Below are positions 22,858 through 33,400 of a DNA stretch of 60,000 nucleotides, piece after piece (the stretch's first letter is position 1; every line of letters starts with the position of its first letter). Source of the stretch: Zygnema cylindricum (lineage: Eukaryota; Streptophyta; Zygnematophyceae; Zygnematales; Zygnemataceae); the NCBI GenBank assembly GCA_037447655.1, contig JBBHKE010001095.1, positions 64,001 to 124,000 of the forward strand, in the 5' to 3' direction. Position numbers and translations under genes: made by a program. The notes beneath the pieces are model-generated. The model was not told the DNA's origin, ran no database searches, and saw nothing but the letters and a program-made list of their open reading frames with translations.

Positions 22858-23574
22858 GCGCAGCAGCAGAGCAGCGCAGCAGCGAAGCTGCGATACTGAC
22901 AGGACAAACGCAGCTGCGGTCACTTTGGATAAGATCCGTACAGACAACGCAGCTGCTACTATCTTGGATATGATTTGGTGCAGGACACCGCAGCCGCGGG
23001 TGATATAAATGTGATCCGGTACGGGACAACGCAGCTGCGATTAATATGAATCTAGTCAACGGACGAGATTCATAAGAGTATCACAAGTGACTTAGCCGAC
23101 AAGTATTTGTACAATAACTTAATATAGATTCTGAGTAATATTGACTGTACAATGATAGATTGGGTTGGCACGATCAAGAACACGTAGATCTCAGTAGGTG
23201 GGTTGATTCTGGACGTACCTCTCAGGTACACTGTTATCGGCGGTAGAACACCGAAAGTATAAGACTTAGGACTTAGAACATTTTTATGTATCCAGACTTC
23301 CAAGTAGTAAAACTGCAGACAGTTTTTGGGAAACTTCTGAGTATTATATCTTGAGTGTTGTTGGGTCAATTGTGCTGAAACTTTGGGAGTTGTCAGTGTT
23401 TATGTTACTCTATATTCTGATAGAGTTTTGTGAGATTTGGATGCTTTTATAAGAATTGGTGATCACTTAAGAACAGCTGTTTGGTAGGATTCTTGATAGC
23501 TTCTGAGAGTGTATCATGTCTACTTCTACTACTACTGCTGCTCCTCCACCTGCACCGGTGGTTGTAGAACAACA
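22858..23574 (+). repeat. Cop-B 3' LTR, 5'-truncated
   Basis: It aligns with 19770-20486 and lacks the first ~100 bp. The junction with integrase-downstream sequence lies in a gcgcagcag run, so repeat-mediated deletion is likely. Confidence 0.9.
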
Positions 23575-25482
23575 TACAGGAGGAAAAGTCTCAGATGTCA
23601 GAGGAGTCTATACCCAGGGAGACTGTCTTTGATTCTCCAGCCAAGGAGCCGGCTGGTGCTTCTTCTCCTCCTACTCCTCCAAGTCTGACTTCCGATCATT
23701 ACCCCTCCTTGGCAGAGGGCGCCAGGGCCTATGGTGAGGAAAGGAAGGAAGCCCATGCTCAAGCCTAAGAGAGGAAACGAGTGTGTCCCAGGGCCCGACC
23801 AAAGAGGTAGGTGCATAGGGAGCCTTATTAGGGTCCTCTCCCGGAGGTCGGGCTTTACACCAGATCCAAAACTCCCCGGGCCGAGATCCATATTAACCCT
23901 GCGGTTTTGACAAATCCACGTCGCCCAGATCGTAAGGAACTCCTTGCCCTTCACGACCTCCATGAGTTGATGGTGAAGAAGGAGTTGGTACAAAGAGTGG
24001 CTCGGACAGATCGAGTCAGAGTGGTTAGACCCGTGGGAGGGGTGATGGATTTTTTGAGCAGTTCTTCGGAGAGCAGCTCTTCACTGTCGGTGCAGGACCG
24101 GTCATAGAGATCTCCCTATTCTTGCCCTCCCCCATCTTCCTCTCAAGATACCGCAGCCTGCAAACCCATCCGGGGAAGTACCTCTTCGCGGCCTCGTAGA
24201 GGAGAAGGGGGTATCCAAAGAGAAGCACGAGACCCATAAAGGGGAAAGAGGTTTGACAACCGTGACAGCAAGGGGAGATTCGCACCTCTTCCCAAAGAGG
24301 AGACGTCCACCACTCTTGTGTCAGCCTTAACCGAGAAACCTGCTCCTAGAACAACTCGTGTTTGCCCTGCCGAAGGGCTCTGGCGATCGAAACTGATCGA
24401 TCCAGAGGTTCAGGGTACGGGACGAGAAGATTTGTCCAAGGGATGGTGGCGGACCAGACCTAATGATCCCAAAATTCTGGGGATGGGGATAGCGGATCTT
24501 ACCAAAGTAGTCGAAAAGGCCAAGGAACTAGTGTAAGTCCTAAAATCCGAAGGCAAAGCTACGGCGGGGGCCGGACTCATCACGGTAGATTGAGAAGCCT
24601 TAGAGGCACTAAGGCGGAAGTTATGGGAATAGGAATTGAAACTTATTCGGGAAGCTAGGCTTAGATCTCGTGGGATTTTCTGCGGGCAGATTCCTCGTAC
24701 GCGAAATACAGAGCCGCATCCCTAAGCGTCAGCTCAAAGGACTTCTCCTCTTGCAAGCACTCAGCCAGAAGTTCCTTACTCAGAAATTAGCGAGAGCCTC
24801 CTCTTCATCGGGAAGGGGGGGAGAAAATTGAACCTTACATGAAGGGTTTGGGTGCAGATTTACCTTTTGAGTCTGCTCCTCTTCCCCAGGAAGAGCCTAC
24901 CTTTGTCTCGGTGGAGGTTGCTTCCGCCGTGGAGGCTTTGGTGGAGTAACAACCGGACGAGAGGATTCACATTCCCTTGAGGCCGTCAACACCTCTTTCA
25001 CCATCTCCCAGAGTATCCCTCGATCTCCCAATCTTCTCCTCCACCTCCATTTTCTCAATCCCCGAGTCCTACACTAAAGCCCCAGGACGCTCCCGCCTCC
25101 TCTCCCTCTTCATCCTTTTCTCTCGTTGCAGCAGTGCGTGGGTCATCGGATCCGCCTGTCCTACCCTACAAACACGACGTCCTCGCTTACTCACCTCCTC
25201 ACAGGTGTTCCCCTTCCATCAATTCCGGAACTCCACCTCTCGAGACCTCTTGGAGGCGAACCCGGAAACAGACGCCTTATCCAACCGGGCCCCAGCAGTC
25301 TTTGTCTCCGTCTGCGTCGCCACCCATTCCCCAAGGACCTCTTTTGAACGGACCTCGCCTCCACACCCATCGGTGGAGGAGGTTCTTAAGGAGGAACAAT
25401 ACTCTCCTAGATTTTTAGGAGTAGTGGGGAACATCCTTCCTCCAACCATATTTTCAGGCGTTGGTACTTCCTGTCTGGGAGG
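23575..25482 (+). pseudogene. Decayed Pro/Ser-rich ORF, possible Gyp-2 gag
   Basis: An open but repeatedly shifted frame: MSEESIPRETVFDSPAKEP near 23597, NPAVLTNPRRPDRKELLALH near 23900, MSALTEKPAPRTT at 24318, and a Pro-rich frame 24977-25482. GC content and codon-like order are higher than in host flanks. It is bounded left by Cop-B and right by Cop-C. Its place between repeat B and the CCHC/protease part at 42.2 kb suggests the N-terminal gag of Gyp-2, but I recognise no domain in it. Confidence 0.4.
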
Positions 25483-25684
25483 TGTAGAAATTAAAGGTTA
25501 TTTTAGTATTTACTAGGTTTTGTAAAATGCAGAAAAGAAGTAGAGGCAGTCTACCTCTAACTCCTCTCTCTAGCTCCCACACTTGTCGCATTCACTAAAA
25601 GTTGGACAGGGAGATAGAGCCATGACCGCTTATGCTATCCCAACGGGGACAAATATTAGGTTAGAAGATTTTTACAAAATAAAC

Positions 25685-25757
25685 TTGACGGGCCCAAGAT
25701 TTGAACCAGATACCTGCCGTCCGCCAAAGTAGCCGGTAGCCTTAGCCAACTAGTCTA
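25685..25757 (-). other. tRNA-like module in Cop-C LTR (antisense)
   Basis: Minus strand: A-box-like TAGACTAGTTGG, then B-box GGTTCAAATCT (25697-25707). The B-box is 214 bp from the LTR start. Confidence 0.65.
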
Positions 25758-26508
25758 AACCAGAGATATATGATATAGGGTTTGATAGTTATTTAAATAT
25801 TAACACGTCGGCTATCTTCATTCAACGGGATATTATGCATAGATACAGTTTGTAGTGTACGGCATAGGGCACAACCGAAACGGATACCGCGCATTTTGTT
25901 TCGAAGGCGAAACAAATATTGCGCAAGAAATTATGACGGCCACGATTGTAATCCGGCTTAATCGGACGACCACGAAGCATGCCAAGATCTCGCAATAGGT
26001 CTTTGGCGGTTTGCGGTTGACGTCACATTAATCCCCACGTGGCACAATCACATTGGATTATGGCATCTCCGCGGAATCCAGGAATAAAACCAAAAATGAC
26101 ATGTGTTGACTTTTTGGCAATGTCATACAATGGTCGTACATATAGTACACCAACACCTGTACCTTTATGTACGATACACTATTTTGATTCGTGCCGTACT
26201 TTATGAGATAGAGTTTTAGAGAGAGACAGGACTTAGAAAAAATTGATAGATTGGACCCTCTCTCCCAAAAAGCTTCTGTACAAAAGGTCAACTTTGATCC
26301 TTCATAACTTACTGCTCAGAGGAGAAATTCACAGATTCTTTTTGCTATTGACTCAGGGGAGTCTTGCCTTTACAAAGTTGTAGGTGGTCAAAGATTTTGT
26401 CTGCCAGGGTGGCAGTTATTCTTGCTGAAACACAAAGTGGTTAGGATTATCTTAGAGGCTTCGTGTGAGCTGCCTACTCTGAGGTCCTATAGAGGTCTCA
26501 CAGTTGCA

Positions 26509-26523
26509 GGTTATGGGCCCACC
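26509..26523 (+). promoter_or_regulatory. Cop-C primer-binding site
   Basis: GGTTATGGGCCCACC directly after the LTR, identical to Cop-D. It is complementary to the anticodon stem and loop of initiator tRNA-Met, as in the half-tRNA primer known from Drosophila copia. Confidence 0.85.
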
Positions 26524-27240
26524 ATCTAAGGTGCCCATATTCAATGGAGCTGGCTTCATATATTGGGAAAGTATGAACACGAGCTCTATTTGAGAAACGG
26601 TTTTGGGGAATAGTGAGTGGAAGGGTGAGGCGTCCATCCAGTCTTCGGATACCTCCAAGGTTTAGAGGAGGCAGATTTCTTAGAGATGCAGATCCATCTT
26701 CAACAGAGGAGACAAAGGAAGGAGAGGTGGTGGATAAATAAAAGGAGAAAGAGACGATCACACCAATAGGAACCGGTTCTGCATTCATGTCACCTATTCC
26801 GAGGAACAAGGAGAATGATATCGATTCCTAGGACTACAACAATATGGCGGCTAAGCACTTCATCCTCCGCCATCTTACTCAAAGGCTCGCATCTCCCCAT
26901 TTGCAAGTAGAAAGGGCATCCGATCTTTCGGTGGCTCTCATAGAGATGCACCGAAGTGGTATGATTCAGCAACAACAGTTGGCGGATCAAAAAATTAAAG
27001 AGTATAATTACAAAAAGGGGAAAATGTTGGATTTTTGCAATGAGCTTTCTACACTTTTCATGGAACTAGAGAGTGCTAGAAAAGTATTTAGTGAAAAGGA
27101 AAAGGTTAATTGTTTATGGATGAAGTTACCCGATGAGTTCGAGAACATAGTCAACCGTGTGCAAGACTTGGCGGACTCAAGGTGGATATGGAATTCAGTG
27201 GTAGGGATGATTCTCGTTCGGGAGAATACAATTGAGATAC
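26509..27240 (+). pseudogene. Cop-C gag fragment
   Basis: Continuous similarity to Cop-D gag (AAKHFILRHLTQ, DQKIKEYNYKKGKMLDF, KLPDEFENIVNRVQDL) with in-frame stops in the first 320 bp. Open from 26844 to the Gyp-1 insertion. In Cop-D the same frame continues into RRGGKSGQ, which here resumes at 41046. Confidence 0.9.
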
Positions 27241-27759
27241 TGTAACAGGGTTACAGAATTGGGTACTTAGTAGTTAGGGCTAGGCTGCTATAGTTGCGAT
27301 TTCAGAGCAGCGCAGTTGCGATGCCAGAGCAGCGCAGCTGCGATTCCAGACCAGCGCAGCATAGCAGCATAGCAACTTAGCGGCGTAGCAACTTGTAGCG
27401 CAGCGGCGTAGCAGCGCAGCATAGCAACGCCGCAATTGTGTAGATTGAACTGTATAGTTCTAGAAGGAAGTTTGGATAGATCTTGGATTGGCCGCGAAGG
27501 TCCACGTGTACAGCTGTATAGTACTAAGTTGACCAGCAGTTAGCTAGTTTAAATAGACAGGTAGACCTAGTGAATAGGGGACCGGAAGTAGACCTGAAAT
27601 AGACTTACGCAGCTAGCGCAATCTTGTACTCTCTTTTCAATTAATAAAGCCCAACCCTGTCTGCGAGTTTTGTGTGCTCCTGCTGTTGCTACGGGGAGGT
27701 GCTTGGTGTTTTCCGCTGTGCATTGTGACGTATTGTGGGGTGTTGCTACCTCTTTTACA
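27241..27759 (+). repeat. Gyp-1 5' LTR
   Basis: TGTAACAGGG...TCTTTTACA, with GCAGC/GCAGCTGCG motifs at 27301-27430 and an AATAAA signal near 27642 close to the presumed R/U5 end. About ten substitutions separate it from the 3' LTR. Confidence 0.95.
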
Positions 27760-27760
27760 A

Positions 27761-27772
27761 TGGTATCGGAGC
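27761..27772 (+). promoter_or_regulatory. Gyp-1 primer-binding site
   Basis: TGGTATCGGAGC begins two bases after the LTR end. It matches the classic initiator tRNA-Met 3'-end site TGGTATCAGAGC with one change. Gyp-1 therefore primes from the tRNA 3' end, unlike the copia elements here. Confidence 0.88.
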
Positions 27773-27793
27773 TGTTACCCGTGACTCGACAGC

Positions 27794-29363
27794 ATGGATG
27801 AACACGGTGTATCCACTGCAGAAATGTTGGCGCAAGTTCTCAGGGAGTTGGAAAGTGTGAGATTACAGAATACGCAGCTGAGTAACACCGTCATGGCCTT
27901 GGAGACGCGTCTAGGGGAGCGACCTCATGGAGGCATCGAGAGAGACTCCCAGAGACCGAAATTACGGCTTCCCGACGAGTTTGACCCTGCAAGACACAAG
28001 AACCTTGACTCATGGCTATTCTTCGTGGCGAACTATCTCAAGAATTTCCCAAGCCTATCGGATCGTGAGAAGATTCACTACGCGGGTGGTCTTCTTAAAG
28101 GGGCAGCAGGGGCTTGGTGGAGAACATTGGTAGAGGACGATGAGTCATCGACCGTCTGGGCGCTCTTCGTTCAACTTTTCCGCGACACTTGGCAGCCTGT
28201 CAACACGGTGAAGGCGGCGAGAGATAAGATCGCAGTATTGAAGCAACGAACTTCAGTGATGGAGTTTATGCAGAGGTTCTTGGAGTGCAAGGTTCAAATA
28301 CCTACGATGACGGAGGATGAAGCCGTGGATCGTTTCGTGAAGGGGCTTAAGTCGTCTATTCGTAGAGATGTGGAGCAATGGCTTTCTCGGGAAAGCACAA
28401 CTCCCCCTCTCTCAGCAATCATCCAGTTTGCGGAGCGGACCGATTCGGTCGACTTTAGCCTCCGAAAACCTTATCACTACGGGTCGAGCAGTAGCGGAGG
28501 AAACCCACGAGACGAAGGTCCAACCCCCATGGAGCTCGGCGCAATTAATGAAGATAAGGAGGCGGTCAACGTCCTGCGGAAAAAGAAGAAAACCACCAAG
28601 ACCAAGACCAATGACTTGTCCCCCGAGGAAATCCAACGGAGGAGGCAAAATGGCCTATGCTTCCAGTGCGGTTCTCCGGATCACATGGCACGGGAGTGTA
28701 CAAAACAGAAAGACCCCAAAAAGGGAAAACTTACCGTTATGAGGTTAGCCGGAGAAGGAGGTGACCCTTTGATATTTCGAGGTCAAATAGGAGTGAGTGC
28801 AGCTGACTTCATGGTGGACTCCGGAGCGTCGGGGAACTTCATTAACGAGGCGACGGTGAAAAGGTTGAAACTTCCTCTTGTGGTACTACATAATCACCAG
28901 TCGGTACAATTGGCCGACGGCAGTTCCTTATCCATTACCCATTGTACCACGAGGTTACGCGTCGGCATTGGGAAATTCCGATGGTACGACACGCTTCATG
29001 TATTACCTCTTGGGGACCATGAGGTAATATTGGGGAAGCCGTGGCTGCAAAAATGGAATCCGACGATTGATTGGAGAAATGGCACCATGAGAGTGAAGAA
29101 AGGTGAAGAAGAGTTTGAGGTAACAGCGAGAGCGGCTGGTAAAGGAGCGGAAGAGGGACGCCTGCTTTCGGCCTTACAGCTTAAGAGGGCACTCAAGAAA
29201 GGGGAAACGATTTGTATGGCGGTCGTCCAGCCAAAGGAGGAGGCGAAGGAGGAGATCCCAGAAGAATGGAAGAAGAAGGACCCTGACTTCGACTCCAAAG
29301 AAAGTGACGACATTGGAAAGACTTCCGAAGAGGCCCCGGAAGTCGTGACAAAACTTCTCGAGG
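27794..29363 (+). CDS. Gyp-1 gag-protease ORF
   Basis: It starts MDEHGVSTAEMLAQVLRELE with a predicted coiled coil at residues 8-40, followed by a Ty3-type gag capsid (residues ~55-230, FDPARHKNLDSWLF ... GAAGAWWRTL). A CCHC knuckle C-FQ-C-GSPD-H-MARE-C lies near residue 290 and an aspartic protease FMVDSGASGNF near 340, with VILGKPWLQKWNP as the ILG motif. The frame is intact up to the Cop-D LTR at 29364. Reading across to 35812, LLE and EYGDVFP would join in one frame, as expected for a gag-pol polyprotein before the insertion. Confidence 0.95.
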
Positions 29364-30411
29364 TGTAGAAACTAATGGTTTTATTAGTATTTTCTAGGTC
29401 TGAAAAGAAATATAGAAGTCGAGGCAGTCTATCTCTAACTTCTCTCTCCAACTCTCAAACTTGTCGCACTCACTGAGAAATTGGAGAGGAAGCTAGAGCC
29501 ATGGCTACCTTGGCTATCCTGAGGTTTACGGGAATTTTATGGTAGTGTTTATTTATTTAATTAAAAGGTATGTGCCGGCGGCAGGATTTGATCCATGTAC
29601 CTACCGGCCGGCTGATAGGAAATAGCCGAAACCTTAGCCGTTAAGTCTAGCAGTAGTGTTACATTGCATATAGTTTGATATTTATTTAAATAAGTATACG
29701 TGCAATAAATCATTTAACTGAAATGAATTACGGGATACATAGATCCAGTAATATATAATGTACGACTTACGGTACGGACACAAATCAGTACCGCGCATTT
29801 GTTTCGTAAATGAAACAAATACCGCGCATGTATTTATTACGGCTACGATTAAAGCCGAATTTAATCGGACGGCCGGAATTAGCGCCGAGATCGCGGAGGA
29901 AGATTTCGGCGGTTTGTGGCCATCGCCACATCGGATGACGCGTGGCGAAATTTCGTTGGATTGTGGAATCTCCGGAGATTATGGCACCGAATCCGGATTT
30001 GACATGTGTCGACATTTTGGCCATGTCGTACAATGTCCGTACATAAAGTACACCGGCAGCTGTACTTTTACGTACGGAACTCAATTTTGATTGGTTCCGT
30101 ACATCAGTAGATAGAGTTTGTGAGAGAGATAGGACTTAGAAAAATTAGAAGATAGGACCCTCTCTCCCAGAGAGCTTCTGTACAAAAGGTCAACTTTGAC
30201 CCTCCATAACTTACTGCTCAGGGGAGCAAATTCAGAGATTCTTTTTGCTATCGACTCAAGGGAGTCTTGCCTTCACAGGGGTGAAGTTGGTCAGAGTTTT
30301 TGTCTGCCAAGGTGGCAGTTATTTTTTCTTAAACACAAAGGGGTCAGGATTATCCTAGAGGCTTCTTGGAAGCTGTCCACTCTGAGGACTTATGGAGGTC
30401 ACAGAGTCACA
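29364..30411 (+). repeat. Cop-D 5' LTR
   Basis: TGTAGAAACT...GAGTCACA. It contains the gccatggct block, an antisense tRNA-like module, a U3 dyad (ATTTGTTTC-gtaaat-GAAACAAAT, ~29797-29820) and the gag ATG at 30392, 20 nt before its end. Confidence 0.95.
29577..29653 (-). other. tRNA-like module in Cop-D 5' LTR (antisense)
   Basis: Minus strand: A-box-like TAGACTTAACGG (within 29632-29649), then B-box GGATCAAATCC (29584-29594), 220 bp from the LTR start. The acceptor stem is not convincing, so this is tRNA-derived rather than a working tRNA. Confidence 0.65.
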
Positions 30412-33400
30412 GGTTATGGGCCCACCCTCTAGGGTACCAATCTTTAATGGAACTGGCTTCATATACTGGGAAAGTATGATGATAGGAGCTCTATGCGAAA
30501 AAAGGTTTTGGGGGATAGTGAGTGGACGATTGGGGCGTCCATCAAGTCTTGGAATTCCTCCAGGGTTTGGAGGAAGCAGATTCACCAGGAAAGAGGATTC
30601 ACCTTCAACGGAGGAAACAAAGGAAGGAGAGGTGGTGGACAAAGGAAAGGAGAAGGAGGCGACCACACCAATAACAACTGGTTTACCATTCATGTCACCT
30701 ATTCCGAGGAACGAGGAGAATGATACTGAAACCTGGGACTTCAACAATATGGCGGCAAAGCACTTCATCCTACGCCATCTCACTCAAGGACTTGCATGTC
30801 CTCATTTGCAGGTAGAAAGGGCATCCGATCTTTGGATGGCTCTTATAGAGATGTACCGAAGTGGTACGATTCAGCAACAACAGTTGGCTGATCAGAAAGT
30901 TAAGGAGTATGTATACAAAGGGGGAAATATGTTTGATTTTTGCAATGAGCTTGCTACACTCTTCATGGAGCTACAGAGTACGGGAAAAGATTTTAGTGAA
31001 AAAGAAAAGGTTAACTGTTTACTGATGAAGTTACCTGATGAGTTCGTGAACATAGTTTACCGTGTGCAGGACTTGCCTGACTCAAGGTGGATATGGAACT
31101 CAGTGGTAGGAATGATTCTCGTTCAAGAGAATACAATTGAGATCCGAAGGGGAGGAAAGAGTGGCCAAGCCTTGGCAACAGCGACTGATTGGAGGAACAG
31201 GGATTCCCGAAAACCGGTCGGAAACTATGGGGGTAGGGAGCAAAAAAAACAGGCCGATGAGTTCGAACCAAGGGCTCCCAAAGGACTATGTCATTTTTGT
31301 AAGAAACCGGGGCACTATATGGCAGAGTGCACTAAGCTAACCGAGCTTCGGTTAAAGGAGGGGCAGACCGGTGGTACCCCGAGAGGAAAGAAAAAGGCCC
31401 TTGTCACACAGGTACTTGAGGCTGAATCCGAGGACGAGGACGATGAGCTCCTTTTGGATGAGGAGTTGGAGGCGAAAAATGAGGTCGAAATTCCACGAAG
31501 GCAGAAATGTGCTTACGGTGGATTGAAAGGTGAAGCAGGCTGGATTGTAGATTCAGGTGCCTCCATGCAGATGTGTAAGGATAGACACCTGTTCACTAAG
31601 TTAAGAAAGATTCCCATCGTAGAGATAGAGTACGGGGATGGGAGGATAGTCACCACTACTCTTGTAGGATCGGTAGATCTAAAAGTGTTAGTAGAAGGAA
31701 AGACATCCATATTAACATTCTCCGATATATTGTTTATTCCGGAGCTGAACAAAAATCTTATCTCTACATCAGTATTAGATGATAAGGGTTTTTTTACTAG
31801 CACTAGGGAAGGAGTCTTTACTGCTAGTTTTGAGGATGATGTCTATTTCATTGCTGAGAAAGGTAGCCATGGGATGTTTAGGCTGATCTTAAGTAATGAA
31901 AAGAAGAAACTTTATTATGCTGGTGTTCATGATATTATGATGTGGCATAAGAGGCTTGGGCATGTCAATCTAGATAAGTTAAGAGAGATGAAAAAGATGG
32001 GAGTGGTGGAAGGGATTCAGTTCAGTGAGAGTGATGATATAAGTGATTGTAGTGGATGTGCTCAAGGTAAAGCACACAGATTACCCTTTCCTAAGTCAGC
32101 CACCTATAAGGGAGAAAAAATTCTAGATCTAGTACACACAGATATTTGGGGACCGGCTAAAGTGCCCTCACCGGGGGGGAAGAGATTTATGATGACTATA
32201 ACTGATGATTGGTCTCGGTATTCCCGGGTATATTTTTTGAAAAACAAGTCCGAAGCTGAGGATTGTTTTAGAGAATATAAAGCATTGAGCGAAAAACTCC
32301 ATGAAACTCCAATCAAGAGAGTAAGGAGTGACAATGGTGGAGAGTATACTTCTAACCAGTTTGAGGATTTTCTGAGGGAAGATGGGGTTCATCACCAAAA
32401 GACAGTGCCAGAAAATCCTGAACAGAATGGGGTAGCTGAAAGGTTATATAGAACACTAAGTGATAGTGCTAGAAGTATGTTGTCAGATAAAAAGATAGGG
32501 AAAAGGTTTTGGGCAGAAGCAATGAACTGTGCTAATTACTTGAAGAATAGAGTTCTTACTTCAGCTATAAAAGATCAAACACCTTATGAGAGATGGACAG
32601 GCCGGAAACCAGACATATCTCACTTAAAGGTTTTCGGCAGTCAAGTGTTCAGTCTAGATACTGATCGGTCCAATTGGAAGCTAGATCCTAAAGTAAAACC
32701 AGGATACTTATTAGGATATGATGAAGATGTTAAAGGATATAGAGTTTATGATCTAAAAAGGGAAGATATAATCTTAGTAAAGCATCTAGTAGTTATGGAT
32801 GAAGGAAAGTCTGTAGATCCCTTCAAATATACGAAGTCAGTAAAAATCAGATTTGAGTCAGAAAATTCCGATGACTTTGAGCTTCCTAACTATCCAGGTT
32901 TTAGAGAAGATGACATTCTTGCAGGAACAAATCAGACTGAAAAGGACTCGGCTGTGGAAACTCCAGTGACAACTCTACTCGAAGCGGAAGACGTGGTGGA
33001 AATTGATTCAGAATCAAGGGATAGGGGAGAAGCCGAGTTTGTTCGAAAGAATCCACGAGAACCATCTATTCCGGCCTCAGATTTTGAAGGGGGGAGGAGA
33101 AGTAGCAAAAGACTGCAAGGAAAACTGGTTAATAACAAGGTAATTAAACTATCTCATCAAGATGAACCTCAAACTTATGGAGAGGCGATGACTTGTCCAG
33201 AAAGAAACCGGTGGAAGACAGCCATCAATGAGGAGATGGCTTCAATCATGGCAGCCGATACTTGGGAGCTGGTGGACTGTCCACCTAACCGAAAACCAAT
33301 CGGTTGTAAGTGGGTTTTCAAACTAAAACTGAACCCAGATAACACAATCGAGCGCTACAAGGCCAGATTAGTGGCAAAGGGATTTACACAAAAGGAAGGA

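Larger units (their letters stand above)
19673..23574 (+). mobile_element. Cop-B: Ty1/copia retrotransposon, internally deleted
   Basis: The 5' LTR starts TGTTGTCTTTTGG at 19673 and the 3' LTR ends GAACAACA at 23574. Flanks are identical: tacag at 19668-19672 and at 23575-23579. The internal region has gag, protease and integrase only; RT, RNase H, the PPT and the first part of the 3' LTR have been deleted (junction near 22858). The exact TSD shows that the deletion happened after insertion. Confidence 0.95.
25483..27240 (+). mobile_element. Cop-C, left part (LTR and gag)
   Basis: A 1026-bp LTR (25483-26508, TGTAGAAATT...GTTGCA) of the same family as Cop-D, then PBS and decayed gag, interrupted at 27240 by Gyp-1. 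The sequence resumes at 41046. The left flank of the LTR is ggagg. The 3' half and the 3' LTR of Cop-C are missing. Confidence 0.92.

Noticed and set aside
29758-30090. 110-aa ORF repeated at 35158-35490 as a conserved gene
   Set aside because: Identical because both lie in the Cop-D LTRs; frame not kept in the Cop-C LTR.
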